Positions 1 through 9,898 of a stretch of 64,000 nt of DNA are shown here, one piece after another. Below the pieces are notes generated by a model. It ran no database searches. It saw only the letters and a list, made by a program, of their open reading frames with translations, and had not been told where the DNA came from. The stretch comes from Limonium bicolor (taxonomy: Eukaryota; Streptophyta; Magnoliopsida; Caryophyllales; Plumbaginaceae). The stretch lies in contig CM041783.1 in assembly GCA_023374045.1 (NCBI GenBank), positions 122,141,503 through 122,205,502 on the forward strand. Reading direction: 5' to 3'. A program made the translations under genes and the position numbers. Each line of letters begins with the position of its first letter. Positions within the stretch are counted from its first letter, which is position 1.

Positions 1-535
1 AATCGCGACAAAAGCGCCAAAAACTCATGGAGAATTAGCTGAAATGATCCATGATTTTTTGAAATCTGAGGTAGCCGAGAACAAAGCTAGAGAGTTGGCA
101 GATAGCTTCAAAGCCACAGGAGCACCAGAGAAGAAGGAAGGACTCGGGGAAATGCCGGAAGAGGAGGGTCGAGGTATAAGCCATATTACGGCAAGTCAAT
201 TGCCGGATCTTCCTCTCAGGGGTCGCAGCACCAGGGGACAAGGGCTATTGTCTATATTGACCCAGGGAAATATGCCGCTGCAGTAAGAGAGGGGTACCTG
301 CCTCCGCCAAGGAAGCCGCCGCAGGGAGAAATTTCGGTTGCATTCTGCGAATTCCATGGAAATCGCAGTCATCGGACTGTAAACTGTGCTACCCTGGCTA
401 AGAGCTCCGAGTCATTGAGGAGAATAAGAGGAAGGGAAAGCAACAGACCGGAGCGCAGAGGCAGTATGGCGGTCAACAGAGCAGCCCCAGAATGTATCAC
501 AAGGGCGGCAGGAGGAAGAGGCTCATCCCAGGCTT
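1..535 (+). pseudogene. Tat-lineage Ty3/gypsy gag, C-terminal part (5' end outside window)
   Basis: Remnant of the capsid/nucleocapsid protein of a plant Ty3/gypsy element. Coding potential is split between frames: nt 44-286 is open in one frame and nt ~290-530 in another. The second stretch holds a zinc-knuckle-like motif at nt 346-387 (CEFHGNRSHRTVNC, C-x2-H-x4-H-x4-C), the form typical of Tat/Ogre gag rather than the C-x2-C form of most retroelements. It is followed by an Arg/Gly-rich tail. A Tat-type protease follows on the same strand, so gag and pol belong to one element. The gag start and the 5' LTR are outside the window. The frame change marks a broken gene. Confidence 0.7.
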
Positions 536-944
536 AACCCTGGCAAGATGGTGGGTATGATAACAGGTCTGTAAGGAAAATAAAGATTCTTCCCTTTTTT
601 TGGTTCAGACAAAAGGGCTTCTCAGGAAGCAAGGATAGTCATAGGTTGTTTTCCTAAGAATCAAGCATAAGATTGTCAAAAATCCTGTCACAAAATAAAA
701 AGAGTAGAATCTTCATTTTTGAGCATTTCGTTTACAGCGTACATTTTTCTCCGCATTCTGGTTATAACAAAAACCCCCTCTTTTCTAAAAAAGAAAAGAA
801 AAAGACTAACAAAGCTTTCTTTAAGAAAACCTCACAGGGCTGTTTTCGGAGGTAGGACCACTAACTCCTAACGAAAGAAAAAGGCACATTCACCAAGTGC
901 ATCAGGAGCTCCCAGAAGGAAGGTTGCCAAAAGAGAGAGCTTTC
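536..944 (+). other. Tat gag-protease linker, no readable gene
   Basis: No continuous coding sequence between the gag tail and the protease. It contains A-rich stretches (about nt 770-830) and a short open stretch from nt 673 with no recognisable domain. In Tat elements this interval often varies in length. Confidence 0.45.
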
Positions 945-1470
945 CTCCAATTTTCTTCTCCGACGAAGATGAAGATGGAGTTCTATATCCGCACAACGAT
1001 CCACTTGTCATTCGTGCACAAGTAAACGATCGGATGATGGAAGGAATCCTAATCGATAGTGGGGCCGGAGCAAATGTCATATCAGCCGAAGCAGTTAAGA
1101 AGCTGGAGGTACCTGAGGACCAGATCAAGCCTTATTCGGCGGTCCTAGGAGGATTTGTGGGAGGTGTCTCTACCACGTCTTCCGGCAGTATAGACTTCAC
1201 AATGACCCTGGGCCAAGGAGATGAGAGAAGAACAGAGAGGCTCACAGCTTTTATTGTGCCAGGTCTTTCCGGATATAACATGTACCTCGGGAGGCCAGGA
1301 ATCAATGCTTTCAAAGCCATCCACAGCACTCATCATTTAAAAATGAAATACTTAACTTCAGGTGGGAAAGTAGTCACGATAAGAGGAAGCCAAAAAATGC
1401 CCGAATGTGTGAAGTCCGTATCATGGACAGCCTTCCTAGTGAGGAAGTGGTCAAAACTGTGGGATTAGAC
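945..1470 (+). pseudogene. Tat-lineage aspartic protease
   Basis: Retropepsin domain that would cleave the gag-pol polyprotein. The open frame runs from about nt 945, although the first ATG is only at nt 1034. An acidic lead-in (SDEDEDGVLYPHNDPLV) is characteristic of Tat protease regions. It is followed by the active-site motif LIDSGAGANVI (catalytic Asp in D-S-G), a glycine-rich flap region (LGGFVGG) and the C-terminal YLGRPGINAFKAI box, matching the family's LGRP-LNA-KA pattern. The catalytic motif is intact. The frame closes near nt 1468 and the pol sequence continues in other frames, so the polyprotein is interrupted. Confidence 0.8.
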
Positions 1471-2103
1471 AAGGAGTTCGAGGGGAGGTTACCTTCCTCC
1501 TCAGGGCCAGATCAGGAAGAGGAAGAATGTCGAAAAGCCCAAGATCCCCCCAGAGAGAAGGGCAACATTCGCTTGGAGCACGGACGAGATGCCTGGTATA
1601 GACCCAAGCGTTATCCGGCATGAGCTCAGAGTGGACCCTAAGCATCCGGCGGTCAGGCAAAGGAAAGGGTAATAGGAGAAGAAAGAGATACAGCCGCACG
1701 AACCGAGGTCCAAAAACTCCTTGAAGCCGGATTCATCAGGGAGGTAGCTTATCCACGATGGTTGGCTAATGTTGTCATGGTGAAAAAAGCAAATGGAAAG
1801 TGGAGAATGTGTGTAGACTTCACAGATTTAAATAAGGCATGTCCTAAGGATTTTTATCCTCTGCCATCAATAGATAGATTGGTGGTCTCGACTGCCCAGA
1901 GTTCTGTGTTAAGTTTTCTGGATGCTTTCTCCGGCTATAACCAAAAAAATGAAAGAAGAAGATTCGGAAAAAACTTCCTTCATTACTTCAGCCGGAACAT
2001 TTTGTTACAAGGTAATGCCTTTCGGCCTAAAAAATGCAGGGGCTACTTTTCAGCGAATGATAGACAAAGTGTTTTGCCAGGAAATTGCTCGCAAATGGGA
2101 GTC
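1471..2103 (+). pseudogene. Tat-lineage reverse transcriptase, truncated before the catalytic YxDD box
   Basis: N-terminal half of a Ty3/gypsy reverse transcriptase. Recognisable in order are a segment at nt 1700-1790 (EAGFIREVAYPRWLANVV), the VDFTDLNKACPKD block, FLDAFSGYNQ (nt ~1915-1945), then, after a frame change near nt 1950, KVMPFGLKNAGATFQRMID (nt ~2010-2070). These are RT motifs of the Tat clade. The sequence stops near nt 2100, exactly where the catalytic Tyr-x-Asp-Asp motif should follow. RNase H and integrase are absent, and the next sequence is the antisense ORF on the other strand. An internal deletion therefore removed most of pol. The element cannot be autonomous. Confidence 0.85.
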
Positions 2104-3287
2104 GGATGACCGGACTCCCGCCCCGGGCGAGAACCAAAGTCTAAACCCGAACCAGGGGTGAGTGGAAGAAAGACACGCCGCCCGGATTTGGGGCTTACGT
2201 GCCATGTACCTGACAATCCGGCGTCAGCATGTACAGGAGACTCAAGCCGCTTCTTTTTCTTCAAATTACCGGCTTGGTCATCTTCAACTTCTCGTCTGGA
2301 GCGCTTCGCCGGAGCAGCATCCACCAAAAGCCGATCAGCCGTATCAATGGCCGCTTCCAGCGTGTTGTAGTAATCAATTTTTTCGCCCCCACTCTTGTAG
2401 GTAACGAAGTTCCAGTTATGGAAAGGACCAATTTTGTCCCCCTTCTGGAAAAAATCTGTGACGAAACATCCAAACGATAAGGAGACCAAAGAAACGACGG
2501 AATAAGTGCCAAGAAATAAAGGTACTTACTATGATATGTCTTCAGGGAAGATAAGCGTTCTTTCGTGAAGAACGCCTCCACGGTCGGCAGTTCCTTGTTT
2601 ACCGTCCTAAGAGCCCTCGCAATAGGAATTTCAGCCGGAGGAACCTCGGGGCTAACTAACTGACCTTTTCCGGCTTCAGCAGCGTATGGGATGCCCAACA
2701 CTCGGCCGGAAGGAGGAACAATGACGAACCACCACGGACCCCCACTCGTGAGCCTTTCTGTAGTCAAAAAGAGAATACCCACTCCTCGCAATAAGGGTTA
2801 GGCTCTCAGGATCCTTCCTAACTGAGAAGAATCGAACGAAGTCGGTACCCTCCGGCCGAACTTTGATATCGTCACAAATAGAGGCAAAAGCGTGGAGGTG
2901 TGCAATGGCTTTAGGGTGAAGATGGGCAAGGGTACAGCAACGACGGAGAAGGAACCCTAGTACGAAGGGGTGTGGGGGAATGGTCAGACCAGATCGAAAG
3001 AAGTCGGCATAAACGACATACCCGCGTCCAAAATCGTCGTTAGGGTGAGATTCAGGGGATGGTAAAAAAATTTGTGTACCGAGTGGGGCTTCAACCCCCT
3101 CGAGGCAACCACGGAGGGAGGAGTAGTTGAGAGAAGAAGGAAAAGGTTGACGCCCAGAACGGAAGGGTCTTACCGGCTTCAGATACGAAGGGCGAAAGCC
3201 GTTAGAGGACTGAGAACCTTGAATCGCTCCGATGGCGGGGGGAAATTTAGCAGCAAGCTTGCTCTGTTTAGAAGAAGAAGAAGCCAT
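2104..3287 (-). pseudogene. Antisense extra ORF (aORF) of the Tat element, Transposase_28-like
   Basis: Tat-lineage elements often carry an extra ORF between pol and the 3' LTR, in sense or antisense. This one is antisense. The likely start is the ATG at nt 3287 (MASSSSKQSKLAAKF). Around nt 2820-3010 lies a block (VYADFFRSGLTIPPHPFVLG, then LHPKAIAHLHAFASICDD) resembling the plant 'putative gypsy type transposon' domain (Pfam Transposase_28). One frameshift falls near nt 2785. A GT-AG intron candidate at 2456-2529 links two frames; exon 2 is basic and Lys-rich (KKKKRLESPV), suggesting nuclear targeting (inference). The C terminus runs into the pol deletion point, so the true stop is probably lost. 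Function unknown. Confidence 0.7.
2456..2529 (-). other. Candidate 74-bp intron in the Tat aORF
   Basis: On the minus strand the donor reads CATA|GTAAGTACC and the acceptor TCGTCACAG|ATTTTTTCC. The interior is T-rich. Removing it joins the frame ending in LKTYH to the one containing FFQKGDKIGPF, phase 1, with no stop. It is antisense to the element's own transcript, so it would not be lost during retrotransposition. Confidence 0.6.
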
Positions 3288-3998
3288 TGGCAAGATGAGC
3301 AAGATTCGAGGAATGACGACGACAGGGAGGCGAAAGAAAGAGAAGTCGAGAAAACGGGCTAGTGGAGGAAAGAGAAGAAAACTCGAAGAGTTGGGTTTTA
3401 AGGGAAGTTTTTTCCCGCTCAAATAAAAATATATATATATGCGAACAAAAGTGACTTTTTATTACAGGGGAAGAGAAAAGGTTGCACGCTTCTTAAAGAC
3501 GCTACCGACGTCCAGTCGAAAGAGCGACCCTGCACATTCTACATCGGTAACGGGCGGAAAATTCGAAAAGAGGAATACGCCAGGGCACGAGCTACGCACA
3601 TGACCAACAAAAGTTCCTTTTCTCCGTATAAGGAGAAAAAGACTTGTGGGACTGAGATAAGGAGACAACAAAGCTGGAAGCAACCAAAGAAGGGACAGGG
3701 CCCCGGAACTGGCCACAGGCAGTCGCAAAATTTTTTCCACCAAGACACGAGGCACAAAGTTCTATTTTTCTTCACCAAAATTCAGAAAGATAGAACTTGT
3801 GGGACTGATGAGAAGGGAAGAAATGGTACCGGACCAAAGTAGGAAGCATAAGGCATCCGGCCGCTTTGGCCGGATGAGATTAGAAGCTAGTAGAGCATCC
3901 GGCCGCCTTCGCCGGATGAAAATGGGATATAGGCAAAGCAAGGCATCACCTGACCGGCCGCTTGTGGTCGGTCAAAGGTACTAAGGAGGGGGTAGGAC
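3288..3998. other. Non-coding 3' region of the Tat element, upstream of the LTR-like promoter
   Basis: No convincing gene. A direct repeat of CTTGTGGGACTGA occurs near nt 3643 and nt 3796. The GC-rich hairpin cluster at 3854-3975 lies in its last part. A purine-rich tract (nt ~3980-3995, AAGGAGGGGGT) precedes a TG at 3999 and could be the polypurine tract, though the LTR could also begin further upstream. Confidence 0.4.
3854..3975. repeat. Cluster of three GC-rich inverted repeats
   Basis: CATCCGGCC/GGCCGGATG (3854-3862 and 3868-3876), then CATCCGGC/GCCGGATG (3896-3903 and 3911-3918), then a weaker GACCGGCC...GGTCGGTC copy near 3951-3973. About 40-50 bp apart, 80-200 bp upstream of a TATA box. 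They may be U3 promoter elements of the Tat LTR. Confidence 0.6.
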
Positions 3999-4271
3999 TG
4001 TACTTAAGCATGTAAAATACAGGCAGGCACAGGAGGGGCCAGGCCCAAAAAACTATAAATAGGGGTGTACCCCCATAGAATAAGACACGCGATACTTGGC
4101 AATCAAACTCGCATTCGATTCTAACAGAAGCTCTCTCTCCCCCTCTCTACTTTCGCGAAACTCTGTGTCAGAAACCAGGTAAGATAGGATAGGAGATCAG
4201 ATCGAGTCGCACTAGGATAGGAGTACTGTTGCATTGGGATCGAGCTTGATCGTATTAGGATTAGTGCACGG
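3999..4271 (+). repeat. Probable Tat LTR segment (borders unresolved)
   Basis: Begins with TG after a purine tract, contains a TATA box at 4053-4060 and a CT-rich leader (about 4128-4150). The LTR may end at the CA near nt 4170 or extend to where Athila coding sequence begins (about nt 4272). No second copy is in the window, so neither border can be proven. Confidence 0.4.
4053..4060 (+). promoter_or_regulatory. TATA box in Tat LTR
   Basis: CTATAAATAGG matches the plant TATA consensus and lies about 55 bp inside the proposed LTR start. Transcription would begin near nt 4085. Confidence 0.6.
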
Positions 4272-5927
4272 TTTCAGGTGGCAAGTTCCCTACCACTCCT
4301 TAAGGAGACTGCACACAAGTTTGTTGATTGAAATGTGCCATCGTCTATAAGGATTGAATTAGCTTGTTCTTTTGGATTGAGGTTAGTCTATGAAGGGAAT
4401 TGACCAGGTGGCCTTTGTTGAGTGAGTAACTGTTGAATCTGAGATTGCAAGGCTTTTTGGTCTTTGCGCAAAGCTGCGACCTCTTCTTGCGTATCTCGGG
4501 ATTTACCCATCATCGCCTTAAACATCTCTTGCATTTGAGACATATCAGACTCAGGATTCGAAGGAGGTTGAGTCGGTCGACTCGATGAAGCTTCATTGCC
4601 ATAAGGCTGTTGTTGATATTGCCTTTGGCCTCCTTGGAAATTGGACTGAGGTCTGTAATTTTGAGATGGTTGAAGGGTATGTGGGTTTTGGATATTGTCG
4701 GTGTTTGAGTAGCGAAGGTTGGATTGCATGTTACGTTGCCAAGGTTGTCTGTATCCTGAATTGTTGGTGAGATAGTTTGCCTCCTCTGCTGCTTTTAATT
4801 CTTGTAGCTGGGGGCATTGTTCATAGTCATGAGGCCCACCACATTGTGTACAAGAAATAACAGGAGATGATTGGGACAGAGGTGCATAGCCTGGAGGGGT
4901 TGTAGATGATCGGGAAATCATCGACTTAGCTTGCTGGGGGTAGGAGTTCATAGCCATCTGCTCAACCACTTTTTGCAGAGTACTGACTTTTGTTGCCTGC
5001 TGAGCATTGCTTTCCATGAGTTGCTCATGGAAAGCAATGCTTGATCGAACTTGTTATCACTTTCCCCAACATGGTATAAACCTGGAGTACCGCTCCTTGA
5101 TCCACCGGAGGCCCAGTCTCTTATTTCTTCACAAAGAGACTCCATGTTGTTCAGAAATTGTGCTCCTGGCTTTTTCAGAATATTGGCCCCTAACGAGGAT
5201 AGTACCATTGTTCTGCACGGACCGATCAAGCCTTTGTAGAACAATTGTGATACTTGTTCTTTCGTCAGACCATGGTGAGGACAAGTAAGTAGTAGACCTT
5301 TGAAATGATCCCAAGTTTCACAAATATTCTCCGACCCTGGTTGCTTGAAATTATAGATTTCAGCAATCATCTCCAATGTTCGGCTCGGGGGTAGGAATTT
5401 TTCGTAGAACTTGGTGGCCATGTCGTCCCAGGTACCGATGGTACTTGGTGTCAGGCTATGATACCACTTGCTCCCGTTTCCCGTCAGGCTGTGAGGGAAT
5501 AATGACAATCTTGCATATTGGAGTACTGCGTCGGTCGCAGTAAGACTATTGGCATGTTGCAAGAATTTTGTAACATGTAACAGGGCTTCGTCTGGACTGG
5601 TGCCATCAAACATGCCCAACTCCTTCACACATCTGATTTGATGATATGGCTTCAGCTTCTGCCACTCATCGTATTCGGATGGGCTAAGGTGAGGAAGGAT
5701 GATAGCAGGCTGTTGTCCTTGGTTAGACGGCCTGTTGATATTTCGAACTGTCGCTGGTGTAGATGCCATGTCAGTTTCCGGGTCAGATTTATCACTGTGG
5801 TGGTAATGTATTGTTGAGTTCGTCTCTGCCTTAGAGTGCGCAGAAAGGTTCTCTCGATCTCTGGATTGTAACCAACCGTGTGATTATTAATATTTTCTGG
5901 GAGGCTGTTTGACCTGGTAAAAGGCAT
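4272..5927 (-). pseudogene. Athila-type gag, broken by frameshifts, 3' truncated
   Basis: Capsid/nucleocapsid gene of an Athila (Ty3/gypsy) element. Start ATG at 5927 (MPFTRSNSLPENINN), with the Athila-like NPEIERTFLRTLR motif. A frame change near nt 5830 at a GG run leads into the gag domain (EYDEWQKLKP to about nt 5100; SKWYHSL, KFYEKFLPPSRT and CPHHGLTKEQVSQLFYKGL are family hallmarks). A second frame change near 5017-5040 coincides with a perfect palindrome. The nucleocapsid part has a CTQCGGPHDYEQC zinc knuckle and a Gln-rich tail ending in a stop at 4388-4390. Beyond it, in another frame, CAVSLRSGRELAT (nt 4278-4316) is the conserved linker that leads into protease in Athila. No protease or later pol follows, so the element is cut here. 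Confidence 0.85.
5003..5041. repeat. Perfect 18-bp inverted repeat with 3-bp loop inside Athila gag
   Basis: Left arm 5003-5020, loop TTG 5021-5023, right arm 5024-5041, exactly complementary. It lies where the reading frame of gag changes, so a short templated inverted duplication could be the cause of the frameshift. Confidence 0.85.
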
Positions 5928-6365
5928 TCACCACTCAAAACAGAGAAAAGAAACTCGTTATGTGTTAGAATAAATAAAAATGTTAGGAATTAGTTGACAG
6001 AAATTTTAAGTTAGTAGTTAGAGACAATGGAAAGAAATGACAGAAAATTAAAATGACAATGGAAAGAAATGACAGGAAATTAAAGTTAGTAGTTAGTATA
6101 CTGGAAATTGAAGGACAATGGAAATTAAATGTTAAGGACAATGGAAATTAAATGTTAAGGACAATGGAAATTAAATGTTAAGGACAATGGAAATTAAATG
6201 ACAATAATATAAGGAGTTGGTAATTAGATGTCAGAAGTTAGAAGTCCGAAGTCCGAAGTCCAAAGTTAGATGTCCATAATTAGATTAACAACAAAAAATA
6301 ATATTAACAGATTATTATAATATAACAGGTGAATTAACCGGGGCTTAGGGACTAGAATAAATCAA
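5928..6365 (-). other. Athila leader between PBS and gag
   Basis: Untranslated leader. It is AT- and purine-rich with degenerate GACAATGGAAA repeats (about 6020-6200) and a short AAGTCCG repeat cluster (6230-6270). No gene seen. Confidence 0.7.
6113..6200. repeat. 23-bp tandem repeat, 3.8 copies
   Basis: GGACAATGGAAATTAAATGTTAA repeats at 6113, 6136, 6159 and 6182 (last copy partial). Looser copies lie just before it. It sits in the Athila leader. Confidence 0.9.
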
Positions 6366-6384
6366 CTCCCCGGCAACGGCGCCA
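6366..6384 (-). promoter_or_regulatory. Athila primer-binding site (tRNA-Asp)
   Basis: On the minus strand TGGCGCCGTTGCCGGGGAG is complementary to the 3' end of plant tRNA-Asp, the primer used by Athila elements. It starts 3 nt after the end of the 5' LTR. Confidence 0.9.
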
Positions 6385-7283
6385 TTTTGCAGACGTTATA
6401 TCGTGAGTGGTTAAACTGGTGTAAAATTAAAAGAAAAGAAATTAAAACTCAAATTAAACGTCGGGCTGCAAACAAATCCCGGTCGTGGTAGTATAGAAAA
6501 GTGTAAGCGACCGGATTATCGAACCGTGGGACTTATAGTGAAATAAGTAGTACCTAAGCGTGTCACAAGAGGGGGGATTAATTGACTTGTTTCTGAAAAG
6601 TAAATAACAGATTAATTTAGTGAAGTGAAGATGAATTAAACGGAACTTCGGGTTCAGGTTAATATGATCTGATTAATTGTGTTATCTCTACCGGTTTAAT
6701 AAAATAGTTTGGCAAGATTCCTGTAATTTTCTTAAGGTCCGATGAAAACTCATAAGAACTCGTTTACCTGTAATGCAAGGTCCGATGAAAACTCAAGCAA
6801 AAAGCGTGTAAACGGCAGAGGAGTGTGAGGAATTTTATTCTTGCAACATGTATTAACTTAAACGATGAAAATAAGTTCTTACAGTTTTACAGCTTAATTA
6901 ACCCATCTGTTTCTAACCGATGAAATTAAAAACAAACTTAGTAAGGTTTTTTAATAAATCGATGAAATTTATTAAAAAGGGAGAGAAACAAAACTTTAAT
7001 CGTAACAAACTGAATTTATTTTAACCGGTAGAAATATATTACACAGCTAACAAACCATAATTAAAACCCTTGCCCGGAGCAAATCCTCCTTAGCCTTACA
7101 TCTTAACTGGTAATAAGTCAGACAGAGGTTGGACGTAATAACAATACGAGATGCGTGGATGATGAATGGAGAAATGAAGAGGAAGAAGAGTGGGAGCATA
7201 CGTAGGATTTTTGTAACTGAAATGAGAGATTTTGAGTGTTGAGTTTGGGGTGGAACGTATGTATTTGATTGAAGTAGCAGTGG

Positions 7284-7292
7284 CTATTTATA
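7284..7292 (-). promoter_or_regulatory. TATA box of Athila LTR
   Basis: TATAAATAG on the minus strand, about 680 bp inside the LTR. Transcription would start near nt 7255 and run toward gag. Confidence 0.75.
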
Positions 7293-7468
7293 GAGGAGAG
7301 GAAGAAGAAGAAGCGACTGCAGACAGAGGTTTGAAGAGCCATTGATTTGCTCATGGGAGACAGACGCGTGCAAGTAGATGGATAAGTTGCAGACAGGTCG
7401 ACGGGCGAAGTCGACGGCGAAGTCGACGAGCGAAGAAGAAAAACTGTTGGCGACTGATTTTTCAGTCA

Positions 7469-7652
7469 CGACCGCCTAAGCAACCGCCTCAACTAGGCGG
7501 TTTTATAAGTGGTCCCCCTGAAACAACCGCCTAAAACTAGGCGGTTCCCTTGTCCTCCGCCTTTCCTTCACGTCCGCCTGCAGTCCGCCTTGACAACCGC
7601 CTGCAGTCCGCCTTGACAACCGCCCTGGAGTCCGCCTGTCTTTAGGCGGTTG
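7469..7652. repeat. AACCGCCT/AGGCGGTT motif cluster in Athila U3
   Basis: About a dozen CCGCC cores in 180 bp, several paired as AACCGCCT...AGGCGGTT inverted repeats. It lies about 180-370 bp upstream of the TATA box on the LTR's own strand, as an enhancer would (inference). Much more GC-rich than its surroundings. Confidence 0.8.
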
Positions 7653-7969
7653 CAATGTGTGTGTCTGCCCAATATGGGGCGATTGCCCATGCGGACACAA
7701 GTGGTCTTGACCTATTTTTCCTTCAAACTTTAACCGGCTCTAGATTCTTCGTTTGGACTCCGTTTTCTGAGCCGTTTGCGTCTATGCGTTCGTCTCCTCG
7801 TCTACTTTACTCCCGGCTTGGTTTTCCCTCATGTTAAACCAATAATTTGTGAGATAAACAATAAAACATAAACTAGAGGAAAACTAACCGAAGTGGAGCA
7901 ATGAGCAAGAAAAGTGCTAATATTATATATGAAATACACCTAATAAGCATGCTCATTGGACACTTATCA

Positions 7970-9898
7970 GACGTGGGACGACTGCACCCCACAGGGGCTT
8001 GCAGGCCTGACACGCTCATTTATGAGTTAGTTGGGTAAGTAGTAATGTACCAGTAAGGTACCCCATGCATGTAGACGAGTGGTGTAAGGAACACGGGAAG
8101 TAGTCGACTCCATACCACGGACAACGACCCAAGATCAGTCAAGAGCAGCCACTACCACAACAGTCGAAGAGAAGAATTCAGTTGAACCAACAACACAAAG
8201 GAATTAGAGAACAAATAATTAAGGACTATGAAATGCGAAGAACACAGATTGTTAACAGACATTGGGCATGTCTTAAGCTGTAAGAGATTAAACTGTAAAG
8301 CGCAATACGCACTAAATAGTTTCAGATTAAAAATCATCCTCAGACCAAAGGTCAGATGGAAAGAACGATTTAGACACTTAAAAGAACGCTAAGAATATGA
8401 ACATTAGATCCCTAGAGAGACTGGATAGACAAGCTACAACTTTCAAGGCCGTGTATATTAAAGATAACACGTGTCCATTAAGAGACCTTTAGTACTAAAT
8501 CATAAGAATACAGGATGAGGATATACAATACTATGAAGAATAAGAAAGCAGTTCAGCCTAAGACCATCAGAGTTGTGCAGCGGAAGCTAGCAGATCACTA
8601 CCTTTGAGATTAGACCAAACTAAGTTATGAAAATGGTATAAGTACCGTAAGAATCCTCGATACAGAGACTAAGTCATTTCTGATCGAATCATAAGTAAGA
8701 TAGATGACATGGAAGCTAGAATGCTTGGTGAGAATTAGACATCTGAACTTATGTTCAAGGATGATATAATGCTGATTACGTGGCGTAATCCATTTTAAGG
8801 GGGGTAGAGCGAAAACCGATTAGCGTGTGTTTGTGTACTGAGTACATAAACTATGGTGTACATAGCACAAAAGAATTGAGAATTTGTTTTACATAAAATT
8901 TTGAGATTAATTATGGTTATTGCGCACAGAAGATGTGAATGTCATATGTATTAAGTACCTATCTTGTTAACTCCGGTGTGAGTACAAGTTAAGAGAGTTA
9001 GTGAAGAGGATTAAGGAGACTTAAGGAAAAAGGAATATATGAGATATGAGTCGATATGAAAGTATGTGTGAGATAAGAATAAGATAACACTATGAGATAT
9101 TATTTGATATGGGTATGAGGTAGGAAATAGTAATGCTATGAGTATAAGATGGTGAGAGTTGGTATGAGATTGATATAGAACTTAGTAAGAATTTAAGTCC
9201 TGAGGCAAGTACTAAGAGATGAATTGGGGATGTTTGATGGACTGAGTCCACACTTTGGAGATGTATTGATTACGACTAGAAATACTAAAAAGATAGAAAA
9301 TTGGAAATGAGTGAATTATCTGATATTTGAAAATGACGTGGGAGGTGGAACTTGATTTTCTAGGGATCAAGAAAACCGAACACAAATTGGGGTGGAAGGA
9401 TAGTTTAACACTGATGCTGATCACATCAGGGTTGGATGATTCCTAAAACTCCCTACCAGTGGTCACAATTAAATCACGTTAAGGATAGAGGCGTTAGGAT
9501 AAAACGAAATTGGAGTTGATTGTATTTTCAATAGAGGGAACTATCCCTCACTTGACCTCATAAAAAGGATTTCCTTTTTACTGAGTCTCGCCCATGAAGT
9601 CGAGGACGCACGAGCCTTTGTCTTCGGACCGGTGACATGGGGAGAGCAGAGTTGTTTTGTATTCTGGCCCATGGTGACGAGGACGAACGAGCCATTGTCT
9701 ATGGACCGGTGACATGGGAGAATACGTTGGAAAATTATGTGATTGTTTTAATCATCAAAGAAACAAAGAGAATTTTGAGTGTTATACATGCTTAAGCATG
9801 TTGTGTGATATTTAAGTATAAGCGTATGCGGATCTAATGATTCAATGAGTTTAAGTACATATAAGCATGATCTATATGATCTATGGAATGAGATAAAC
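7970..9898 (+). mobile_element. Element P: internal remnant of a LARD-like element
   Basis: No coding capacity. It is collinear with the 3' half of the LARD-A interior. The ~140-bp core block is at 7974-8113 (matches 18085-18230), the internal polypurine tract at 8793-8809 (matches 20273-20288), and the block around GATGCTGATCACATCAGG is at 9212-9470 (matches 20680-20930). Its left side is cut by the Athila LTR and its right side by the G LTR at 9899. Sequence divergence from LARD-A is clearly higher than between the two LTRs of LARD-A, so it is an older or separate subfamily. Confidence 0.75.
8774..8809 (+). promoter_or_regulatory. Internal polypurine tract behind a hairpin (element P)
   Basis: Stem GATTACG (8774-8780)/CGTAATC (8784-8790), then TTTTAAGGGGGGTAGAG (8793-8809). 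This copies the arrangement seen at the 3' polypurine tracts of LARD-A and G. Confidence 0.65.

Larger units (their letters stand above)
6388..7969 (-). repeat. Athila 5' LTR (1582 bp)
   Basis: In minus-strand orientation it begins TGATAAGTGTCC at 7969 and ends ...CGTCTGCA at 6388, immediately before the PBS. It has TG...CA ends and a length usual for Athila LTRs. It contains a TATA box (7284-7292) and a U3 cluster of CCGCC motifs (7469-7652). Sequence on its right (7970 on) belongs to a different element, which it appears to have entered. The expected duplicated bases GACGT (7970-7974) cannot be matched because the 3' end of the Athila is missing. Confidence 0.85.

Noticed and set aside
3072..3426. 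Plus-strand open frames across 3072-3426
   Set aside because: They are shadows of the antisense ORF, whose domain-level match lies on the minus strand.
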